A stretch of 64,000 nt of DNA, taken from NCBI GenBank assembly GCA_003280725.1, contig QCED01000001.1, forward strand, positions 61,900-125,899, given 5' to 3'. Within the stretch, counting starts at the first letter, position 1, and every line of letters starts with the position of its first letter. The DNA comes from Prochlorococcus sp. AG-355-M18. Its GTDB lineage: Bacteria > Cyanobacteriota > Cyanobacteriia > PCC-6307 > Cyanobiaceae. A model generated the notes under the pieces. That model did no database searches. It had not been told where the DNA came from and worked only from the letters and a program-made list of their open reading frames with translations. Positions 56,542 to 63,495 of the stretch are shown piece by piece. The position numbers and the translations under genes are program-made.

Positions 56542-56621
56542 AAGTCTAAATTTATAACCTAATTAAAGATTATCTTTTATTTACTATTTTTCCAGAAATA
56601 TTAAAAATTCCTCTATGAGTA

Positions 56622-57335
56622 TCAATTTATCGATAACTGCCAACGCCTTTTTAAATAATTACAATATTCGCAATTTGATGAAGGTTTAGGGAAAATATCC
56701 GAACGTAATATATTGACCGTTTCGATTATCTTATGTTCTACCCATGCTGTAGAACAATCTAATCTAATTAGATGAACATCAAAATTTAATTGATTATTAA
56801 AAACCTTTTCATTTTTTTTGCCATTAAAATACAAAAGATAAGCCTCTTTTGCAACTTTAAAACCATTTTTTTTAAATAGCCACTGATACATTTCTAATTG
56901 TCTCTTATAAGCTTTTGCATATTCGTATTTATTAAAAGTGTCAGACCAATCAAAATTATTTCTTGATGTGGCTTTAACATCAACGACAATAAGATCACCA
57001 TTTTTTTTTTGCCAAATATCATCTACAGCTCCTCCAAAATCATAATTATGTTCAATTGACTTATACCTAATCCCTTGAAAATTACTTCTCCAAATTTCTA
57101 AATTTTTGTGTTTAAAAGGAACAGCATCAATATCATATTCAAAAAATAAAGGATGAGGCTCTTGAATTCTTCTATAATGATCAAATTCATTTTTACATAA
57201 ATTATCTACAGCAATATTTAAGGTAAATGGTAATGATGGTGGTTTTATTTTATATTTTTTATCAAGTACGCAACATCTCGGACAATTAAGATACTTCTCT
57301 ACAGTTGATCGACTTAATTTAATAATCTCGCTCAT
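56622..57335 (-). CDS. PD-(D/E)XK nuclease-superfamily protein, Cas4/RecB-like
   Basis: The 237-residue protein shows a RecB/Cas4 nuclease core: FGGAVDDIW (Asp105-106), VVDVKATSR (Asp119, Lys121) and RQLEMYQWLF (Gln146). An N-terminal CPRCC (Cys18, 21, 22) and a C-terminal CEYC (Cys222, 225) could bind an Fe-S cluster, the arrangement of Cas4 and AddB. No cas genes or CRISPR array are visible, so a CRISPR function is not supported. DNA repair or an accessory nuclease role is more likely. Confidence 0.78.
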   Translation of the reverse strand: MSEIIKLSRSTVEKYLNCPRCCVLDKKYKIKPPSLPFTLNIAVDNLCKNEFDHYRRIQEPHPLFFEYDIDAVPFKHKNLEIWRSNFQGIRYKSIEHNYDFGGAVDDIWQKKNGDLIVVDVKATSRNNFDWSDTFNKYEYAKAYKRQLEMYQWLFKKNGFKVAKEAYLLYFNGKKNEKVFNNQLNFDVHLIRLDCSTAWVEHKIIETVNILRSDIFPKPSSNCEYCNYLKRRWQLSIN

Positions 57336-57585
57336 GACATCTTAAATATCATTTATAAGATTTCAATCTTTAATGAAATTCTCAAATCATTTAGAAAATT
57401 TAATAAATTACTAATACTCAATAAAAGCACTTAATTTTTACCTCTGAAATCTATTATTATCAATTGATTCATTGGAAAAGATTTTCTCGTAAAACCAGTA
57501 TAAATAATGTTATGGACATTTTTTATAATTTAACATGATGTAAATATGAATTAAATGTATAACTTTCGTTTATAAATATTTATTT
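57336..57585. other. Intergenic stretch, 250 bases, no gene seen
   Basis: AT-rich spacer between the nuclease-fold gene and the trypsin-TPR gene on the same strand. No open frame with protein character, no strong hairpin and no clear repeat was found. It marks the left edge of the loosely packed region. Confidence 0.5.
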
Positions 57586-58995
57586 TTAAACACAATTTTT
57601 ATTAATCCATTTTTGATTATTAACATTCTTATACCCTAACGATAATGCTTTTCTTGCATCAGAACAGGCTCCCTCTCGGTCATTAATTATTTCTTTCAAA
57701 ATACTTCTATTAAAAAAACTCTGTCCTTCGTTAGAATTAATTGAAATTGATTTGTTGTAATCAGAAATTGCTCCATAATAATCTTTTAATTTATCCTTAA
57801 AAAAAGCACGACTAAAATAAGCTTCTTCTTTATCTGGTTCAATTTCTATTGCCTTGTTTAAATCAAGCACACCACCTTCGAAGTCTCCTATTTTTCCTTT
57901 AGATATTGCTCTATAAAAAAGAAAAGCATACTTATTTGGATCAACTTTAAGATATTTGTTGAAAGTACTAATTGCACCATAATCATCATTCATTTTTGAT
58001 TTTGTAATTCCATAATTTAAAATTGCCGAAGAATCTAAAGGTTTTATTTTAATTGCCTTTGAACAATTTTCTAAAGCAGCGATATTATAATTTAAATCAC
58101 TTTGTGCTAAACATAACATATGGTACAAATACCAATTAGAAACACTATTGGGATCAAGATCAAAAAATTCAGGTTTCTTGTCCAAAAGACTAATAATCAA
58201 TTTTGAATTACCTTCCTCTTTGTTTAACTCTGTTGCCTTAACTAAATAATCATCAAGGGTTGTTAATTCTTTAGAATAACCAAAAGAATTTCCATTTTTA
58301 GAATTAATCAAAAATGAATTTGGTACTCCGATAGAATATGAAAAAGATTTATCTTTAAAGGACTTAGAAGTAGACATAGTATTAATCCCAACTAATTGCC
58401 CATAATTATCAAAAATGCCGCCGCCACTCATACCTGGTATGACTTTACTTGTATAAACTAATTGATTGCCTTCTTTTACTTTTACATTAGAACTTGCTAT
58501 GAGTTCTCCTTTTTCAAAATAAAAAATACTATCTGCAAAACCAGTAGCAAATAACGCATCACCTTTTTTTAAGGTTGATATATTTGAAAAATTTACCGTC
58601 TCATAGACCTTATCAGATTTAAAAGTAAATATTGCTAAATCTAAATTTTCAATTTGTTTAATGCTTTCTTTACTAACTTTATAGAAACTATAGTCAGCGG
58701 TACGAATTGTAAAAGGAATTTCTAAATCAATATCTTCGAATAGATGGAAGGCAGTTAATATTGTATATTTACTGCCATTCTTTTCTATAATTACCCCTGA
58801 TCCTGAATTAAGAGGCAAAATTATTTCTACCCCAGAAGATCTTGCTAAAGAAGAAATTTGATAAAATTTATTTTTTTCATTGCTTTCTTTTAAAATTCTG
58901 CCGATAGGAATAGATTTAATTTGTCCAATTAAAATTGGCGAAAAAATTATTATGATTATAAAAATAATTTTATTTGTCAGACTTTTATTTAACAA
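57586..58995 (-). CDS. Secreted trypsin-like serine protease fused to TPR repeats
   Basis: The 469-residue protein starts with a leader/anchor (IIFIIIIIFSPILIGQI). A chymotrypsin-fold domain follows with a complete triad: His84 (LTAFHLFE), Asp119 (NLDLAIFTF) and Ser190 (PGMSGGGIFDNYGQ). Residues about 270-450 form five TPRs, for example KDYYGAISDYNKSISINSN. The C-terminal cap reads EGACSDARKALSLGYK and ends in Cys. There is no PDZ domain, so it is not a DegP/HtrA protein. It should act outside the cytoplasm, with TPRs choosing partners or substrates. Confidence 0.85.
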   Translation of the reverse strand: MLNKSLTNKIIFIIIIIFSPILIGQIKSIPIGRILKESNEKNKFYQISSLARSSGVEIILPLNSGSGVIIEKNGSKYTILTAFHLFEDIDLEIPFTIRTADYSFYKVSKESIKQIENLDLAIFTFKSDKVYETVNFSNISTLKKGDALFATGFADSIFYFEKGELIASSNVKVKEGNQLVYTSKVIPGMSGGGIFDNYGQLVGINTMSTSKSFKDKSFSYSIGVPNSFLINSKNGNSFGYSKELTTLDDYLVKATELNKEEGNSKLIISLLDKKPEFFDLDPNSVSNWYLYHMLCLAQSDLNYNIAALENCSKAIKIKPLDSSAILNYGITKSKMNDDYGAISTFNKYLKVDPNKYAFLFYRAISKGKIGDFEGGVLDLNKAIEIEPDKEEAYFSRAFFKDKLKDYYGAISDYNKSISINSNEGQSFFNRSILKEIINDREGACSDARKALSLGYKNVNNQKWINKNCV

Positions 58996-59031
58996 TTTTT
59001 CTTAATCCATTTAACTTATATATTTAAGAGA

Positions 59032-59499
59032 TCAGTATTTATAATCACAAGTTCCATAATAATTACTAAAAGCAATACCCTCCTTATCATTAATAGAATT
59101 AACCTCAGTAATTTTTCTTGAATTTAAATCCAATGTTATTGCTGAAACATAGGTTCCACCATAGATTGAAGTCATTTTATCTGAAATTGCAATAATTGAA
59201 TTATCATTTTGGTATTTAATTGAATAATAAAAATCGAGATCATAATTTTGTCCCTCATAATAAACATTTTGCTTTCTTATTACTCTTTGATTTACTTGAT
59301 TAATTTCTAAATCCCAAGAAAAATTATTATTTTCCCAGTTTTCACTTTTATAAAGTTTAAAATGAGATTTTACATTACAAGTGAACCTAATCATTTTAGC
59401 ATTTACTTTTTCAGTAAACATAAAAAGAAAAAGTGGATTTATTAAAAAAGTTATGGGTATTAAAAAGCTAAAAAAATATTTTCTAAATTTTAAAGCCAA
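59032..59499 (-). CDS. Secreted protein of unknown function
   Basis: The 155-residue product has a signal peptide ending FTEKVNAKM, very like the leaders of the TPR proteins nearby (ENVNAES, EKVNAES). The mature part is beta-rich and polar with two cysteines (FTCNVK and YGTCDYKY at the very end), a possible disulfide. Blocks such as RVIRKQNVYYEGQNYDLDFYY and YVSAITLDLNSRKITEVNS recall small lipocalin- or beta-sandwich-like folds, but I can name no family. It is 36 bases upstream of the protease gene. Confidence 0.68.
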   Translation of the reverse strand: MALKFRKYFFSFLIPITFLINPLFLFMFTEKVNAKMIRFTCNVKSHFKLYKSENWENNNFSWDLEINQVNQRVIRKQNVYYEGQNYDLDFYYSIKYQNDNSIIAISDKMTSIYGGTYVSAITLDLNSRKITEVNSINDKEGIAFSNYYGTCDYKY

Positions 59500-59667
59500 A
59501 ACTTTACAACAATAAAAAACTCTTAATAAGAAATTTAATTAAATTTGATTTATGCATAAAGAAAGAAAAATATTTTGAAATAAAATAGCAGCAAAAATAA
59601 ATAATAAAATCTTAGTTTTTTTCTAATTTTATATCTTTAGATTTAGCAAAATAAACCCACTTTATTT

Positions 59668-60340
59668 TTAACATTGATCTTTAACCCACTGAATAGTATC
59701 TTCATCACCAAATGTTATTGCTTTTCGCCAATCTGAACAAGCTCCATTTAAATCACCAATTTTTTCTTTAGCAATTCCGCGATTCTTGAAAGCAATTTCA
59801 TTGTCTGAAATAATTTCTATCGCTTTAGTATAGTCAGATATCGCTCCATAATAATCTTTTATATCTAACTTACGATTTCCACGATTGTTATAAGCGTCTG
59901 CTGCCGGTGTAATTTCTATTGCCTTGTTGTAATCAGAAATTGCTCCATAATGATCTCCTAAAATTGACTTTTCATTACCTCTATAAACATAAGCGTTCTC
60001 ATGCCTTGGATTAAGTTCTATTGCTTTTGTAAAATCAGATATCGCTCCTGAATTATCTCCTAAATTTGCCTTGCTCCATCCACGGTTATAATACGCGCTT
60101 GCGTACCTAGAATTAATCTCGATTGCTTTATTAAGATCAGAGATTGCTCCGTAATGATCTCCTCCTTTTGCTTTTTCATAAGCGATTAAAATAAAAATCA
60201 AAACTTTCTGCATTTACGTTTTCATGAGTAAAAAGCATGAAACTTGCGCTAGATAAAACTAAAACAGTTTTAATCATTAATGGTTGTCCAAATGAGATTA
60301 AAGATAATATTGCACCTATAAAAGCTGTTCTTTTTTTCAT
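59668..60340 (-). pseudogene. Secreted TPR protein gene broken by a 2-base deletion
   Basis: The signal peptide MKKRTAFIGAILSLISFGQP begins at 60340 and reaches NAESFDFYFNRL before a TGA. The TPR frame (YEKAKGGDHYGAISDLNKAIEI, four TPRs, cap GACSDWRKAITFG, end Cys) continues in another frame. The intact paralogue at 61694 reads NAESADFYFNRALKKVYEGDYYGAISD, so the join should be FNR-A-Y-E-K. The DNA AATCGCTTATGAA fits AATCGCGCTTATGAA with one GC lost. The downstream TPR ORF may still start at ATG 60213, but without a signal peptide. Confidence 0.78.
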
Positions 60341-60385
60341 ATAAAAAATACTTTTAATTAATATACATACTTTTGAGAAAATCAA

Positions 60386-60734
60386 CTTTTTACTATTTGA
60401 CTTAAGAGATAGAGAATGAGGAAGTTATAAAAACCTATTTAAAACCAAGCATATTAAAAAGATTGATATTACTTAAAAAGTATTTTGAATATTTTCTTAT
60501 GAAACCAATCAATTAAAATTATAAATGAATTCTTAAATTCAGTTTATTCCTAATCAATAGCAGGGTGGATTAGTATAAAAAAATAACATACTCATAATAA
60601 ACTTTTTTGAGTCGTGAATAACGCAGATTTTTCAAACTCAAAAATAACCACTGCGAAATATCTCAAGAAATGGACAAATATATGAGTTTTTCATGGAGTT
60701 ATAATATAAATTACTAATTTATTTCTATCCAAAT
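60386..60734. other. Intergenic stretch, 349 bases, no convincing gene
   Basis: Between the broken TPR gene and the rhomboid gene. A 23-codon GTG frame (NNADFSNSKITTAKYLKKW) and a 15-codon ATG frame occur, neither convincing. The part next to the TPR gene (CTTTTAATTAATATAC, ACTTAAGAGATAGAG) parallels the sequence upstream of the intact paralogue at 62275, so the promoter region was duplicated with the gene. Confidence 0.5.
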
Positions 60735-61340
60735 TTAGATTAAAAACAAAAAACATCCAGCAATAAATCCACTTACATGTCCCAATAAACTTACTCCAGG
60801 TAAGAAAGAGAAAATCAATCCTATAAGGCAAATTGACTTAGACATTTTTTGAACTTCATAATTAGATTTTAGACTAATTTTTTTACCTAAAAAATAATTC
60901 TTTCCATAAAAAGAAGTTAATAATAAGAATCCCAAAAAAGCATAAATTATTCCACTAAATCCTAAAGCAGCATAATTAGGATAGATATCAAAAAAATACG
61001 ATAAGATTTTTTCATAAATCCAAATTACAAAAAAAATTAAAAAAGAACTAATTAGAATAAATTTCAGATAAAACAACCTGCTTTTAATTCCTAGTCTTAT
61101 TAAAAAATATCTAGTGACAATTATTCCACCGAGATTACTTAATAAATGATTGAAATCTGCATGAATTAAAATTGATGTAAAAATTCTATAAGGTTGATCA
61201 CTAATTAATCTTGGGACAAAGTATAAAACTTCTTTATCGAAAACTTTAATTAAATCTGTAAAAATAAAAACTGATATTAGAGCAGTAGCGCTAAGTAAAT
61301 ACTGCCAATCATATTTAGATATTGAATTTTTAAAAGGCAT
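60735..61340 (-). CDS. Rhomboid-family intramembrane serine protease
   Basis: The 201-residue, six-helix membrane protein has rhomboid features in order: HADFNHLLSNLGG (His60, His65, Asn69; helix 2), LGFSGIIYAFLGF with GxSG and catalytic Ser129 (helix 4) and SLLGHVSGFIAG with catalytic His188 (helix 6). The L1 loop arginine region (RIFTSILIH) is present. It should cut transmembrane substrates in the plane of the membrane. Nearby secreted TPR and protease genes are possible partners, but only by position. Confidence 0.83.
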   Translation of the reverse strand: MPFKNSISKYDWQYLLSATALISVFIFTDLIKVFDKEVLYFVPRLISDQPYRIFTSILIHADFNHLLSNLGGIIVTRYFLIRLGIKSRLFYLKFILISSFLIFFVIWIYEKILSYFFDIYPNYAALGFSGIIYAFLGFLLLTSFYGKNYFLGKKISLKSNYEVQKMSKSICLIGLIFSFLPGVSLLGHVSGFIAGCFLFLI

Positions 61341-61693
61341 AATATATAAATATCTTTATTTTAAATAAAAAATATTATCTATATATTGCACAATTAAAAA
61401 ACTTTGAAGACTATGAGAGTAAAAGAAATTTTATCGCATTGCTAAGATCTAAGTGAATCAAAGCAATGCTATGGCTTGCTAACTTAAAACTAATTAATTG
61501 AAGTTTTTACTGGGTTCTTAAAGTCCATTTATTCCTATTCAACAAGATTTATTATTTTTTTAATTTTAAAATCAATTGAATTCATTGACTTAAGTAAATA
61601 TTTATTCCCATACCAAAACTTTATAAAACCGAAAGAACCATTCTTGATGATTTGCCGCATAGATATATTTATTATTTATATTGAATAAATATT
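61341..61693. other. Intergenic stretch, 353 bases, mostly without a gene
   Basis: Between the rhomboid gene and the intact TPR gene. One small possible minus-strand gene (61535-61660) is listed separately. A plus-strand fragment MRVKEILSHC then a stop at about 61414-61446 is too short to judge. The rest is AT-rich. Confidence 0.45.
61535..61660 (-). CDS. Possible small protein (41 residues)
   Basis: ATG at 61660 to TAG at 61535-61537 encodes a basic peptide with RQIIKNGSFGFIKFWYGNKY, then LLKSMNSIDFKIKKIINLVE. The aromatic and glycine pattern looks more like protein than random AT-rich translation, but it is short and stands in a loose region. It lies 33 bases downstream of the TPR gene stop on the same strand. 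Confidence 0.35.
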   Translation of the reverse strand: MRQIIKNGSFGFIKFWYGNKYLLKSMNSIDFKIKKIINLVE

Positions 61694-62275
61694 TTATTTG
61701 CACAATAATTCAACTGCACTAGAACCTTTACTGGATCCCAAAGACTTTCCTTTGCGAGCATCAAAGCAAGCACCTTTCTTATCTCCTCTAAGGAATTTTA
61801 CAACTGCTCTATTTATGAACGCTTGTTGATCTTTGGGATTAATCTTAATTGCCTGATTGCAATCAGATAGTGCTCCGTAATAATCTTTTAAATTCGTTTT
61901 TACTACACAACGACTAATATACATCTGATCATTATTTGGATTAATCTCAATTGCTTTATTTAAATCCAATAACGATCCATAATAATCTTTTAAATCTCTA
62001 CCCTTAATATTGCCACGATTATAATAAGCATTTGCATCATTTGGAATTATCTCAATTACTTTATTATAGTCAGATATGGCTCCGTAATAATCTCCTTCAT
62101 ACACCTTTTTGAGTGCCCGATTAAAATAAAAATCAGCACTCTCTGCATTTACTTTTTCAGGAAGAGAAAGCATAATCCCAGCAGTTGATAAAACAACACT
62201 AGTTTTAATTAGTAATGGTTGACCTATTGGAATTAAAGATAGTATCACTCCAATAAAAACAATTCTTTTTTTCAT
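61694..62275 (-). CDS. Secreted TPR protein (intact paralogue)
   Basis: The 193-residue protein has a signal peptide (MKKRIVFIGVILSLIPIGQP, cleaved near KVNA|ES) and about four TPRs with the repeated core DYYGAISDYNKVIEI / DYYGSLLDLNKAIEI / DYYGALSDCNQAIKI. The C-terminal cap GACFDARKGKSLGSS ends in LLCK, so the two-cysteine signature is kept. It should sit in the periplasm or thylakoid lumen as a protein-binding adaptor. It is the intact model for the broken copy at 59668. Confidence 0.82.
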   Translation of the reverse strand: MKKRIVFIGVILSLIPIGQPLLIKTSVVLSTAGIMLSLPEKVNAESADFYFNRALKKVYEGDYYGAISDYNKVIEIIPNDANAYYNRGNIKGRDLKDYYGSLLDLNKAIEINPNNDQMYISRCVVKTNLKDYYGALSDCNQAIKINPKDQQAFINRAVVKFLRGDKKGACFDARKGKSLGSSKGSSAVELLCK

Positions 62276-62506
62276 ATGAAAATTTACTTTTAATCAATAT
62301 ACCAACTGTAAAGAAAACAGACTTTATACGATTTCTCTTAAGAGATGCAAAAAAAGGTGCTGCATAAAACTCACTCAAAACCGATAAATTAATGTTATTA
62401 CAGGTTTCATAAAATCCGTTTATTCACGCTCTATAGTCCTGAAATTTAAGTAAGAAAAAAAGTCTTTCATACCAATACCTCTCAAAGCATAATTTTAAAT
62501 ATTATC

Positions 62507-62560
62507 TCGTGTGAAACCCATGTGAAACCACTTTTTAAATCGAGATTATTGAATAAAAAC
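62507..62560 (+). repeat. Intergenic repeat, copy 1 (GTGTGAAACC type)
   Basis: CTCGTGTGAAACCCA is followed at once by TGTGAAACCACTTTTTAAAT, so the core is doubled in tandem. The downstream part (ATTATTGAATAAAAACT) resembles the same position in copy 2. It lies in the 299-base gap upstream of the TPR gene and downstream of the CP12-like gene. Confidence 0.6.
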
Positions 62561-62574
62561 TAAAAATTAATTTA

Positions 62575-62757
62575 TCAGTCGCAGTAAATTAAACAATTTT
62601 GATTTGTTGGATGTTCTCTACATTCTTTATCCCAAAAGTTTTGAAACTCAGGAGTACATTTTTCTAGTTCTTGTGGTGTCTCATTCAAGTTTAACCCTGC
62701 ATAATTAAATGCAGTTAGGTATCTTGGAAGAACATTGAATTGATTAAATAATTTCAT
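62575..62757 (-). CDS. Small protein with a CP12-like C-terminal cysteine motif
   Basis: The 60-residue protein ends CREHPTNQNCLIYCD. The spacing C-x3-P-x4-C-x2-Y-x-D (Cys46, Pro50, Cys55, Tyr58, Asp60) is that of the CP12 C-terminal loop, which inserts into GAPDH and regulates the Calvin cycle by disulfide switching. The N-terminal half (NVLPRYLTAFNYAGLNLNE) does not match CP12, and the AWD-VEE core is reduced to FQNFWDKE. It may be a truncated CP12 variant or a convergent cysteine loop. It sits alone in the accessory region. Confidence 0.55.
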   Translation of the reverse strand: MKLFNQFNVLPRYLTAFNYAGLNLNETPQELEKCTPEFQNFWDKECREHPTNQNCLIYCD

Positions 62758-62918
62758 AAGACCCCCTAGATCTATATCTATATTGTCCTCCTATTAACTT
62801 AAAATTCATAGAGTATTATTACTCGATTAGAAATGCTTTGGGATATTATCAAAAAATTTTCATAAAGACAAACTATCATTCATAGAATCAATGAAAGAAA
62901 AATAATCCTTAAATTTTA

Positions 62919-63236
62919 ATGTTACGACTTCTTCCTTTACCAATTTTTATTGGCATTTATCTATTCTCTTACTTGAGATGTAAAAAAAATATCTCTGCTA
63001 GTGATAAGCAACTAAAAACATGCATTGATTGGGCATATTTAAAAAATTTACCTCTTCCTGAAAAACCTTCCTTCAACGAGTTTTATATTGTTTATATTTC
63101 CTCTTTCTTAAGATTTCCCTTTGGGATAATTATTCAAAAACTACCTGTCTCTAAAAAAGTAAGATACTACGAAAGAGAAATGAAATTAATATTTGATAAA
63201 TGGAATTTAGAAAAAATTAAAAAACTAAAAAACTAA
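62919..63236 (+). CDS. Unknown protein with N-terminal membrane segment
   Basis: The 105-residue protein begins with a short hydrophobic helix (LPLPIFIGIYLFSYLRC), then is polar and basic. A second, weaker hydrophobic stretch (FYIVYISSFLRFPFGIIIQ) lies at about 66-84. The block CIDWAYLKNLPLPEKPSFNEF looks conserved. It is the only plus-strand gene in the accessory end of the window. No family is recognised. Confidence 0.58.
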   Translation: MLRLLPLPIFIGIYLFSYLRCKKNISASDKQLKTCIDWAYLKNLPLPEKPSFNEFYIVYISSFLRFPFGIIIQKLPVSKKVRYYEREMKLIFDKWNLEKIKKLKN

Positions 63237-63495
63237 TTTATTAAAGTTGCCGAAAACTCCATATTTAAAACCCCTTCCATAGGATTTCAAAATACTCGTG
63301 TGAAACCACTTTTTATATAGAATTTATTAATAAAACTAAGATATTGGATGCGAATAAAATTATAATAAAAAATAATTCAATCTATACCTGAATTTTGAAG
63401 GTAAGTTTTCCACTTAAATCAAAGTAAAACTGAAATTATAAATTATTTATACTTTTCGTTGTGACTATATGAACTATTTGTAGAGAATAAGTTTA
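63237..63495. other. Intergenic stretch, 259 bases, with a repeat and no gene
   Basis: Between the plus-strand unknown gene and the partial TPR gene. It holds repeat copy 2 near its left end. No open frame is convincing. Unlike other convergent pairs in the window, these two stops are far apart. Confidence 0.5.
63295..63339 (+). repeat. Intergenic repeat, copy 2 (GTGTGAAACC type)
   Basis: CTCGTGTGAAACCACTTTTT here shares TGTGAAACCACTTTTTA (17 bases) and the preceding CTCG with copy 1, then TTTATTAATAAAACTAA. The two copies are about 790 bases apart in direct orientation and bracket the CP12-like gene and the plus-strand unknown gene. Confidence 0.6.

Noticed and set aside
56622-57335. CRISPR-associated Cas4
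   Set aside because: No repeat-spacer array or other cas gene was seen in the window; the fold alone does not show CRISPR function.
60600-60690. Short plus-strand frames in the gap before the rhomboid gene
   Set aside because: They are 15-23 codons with no start context or protein-like pattern.
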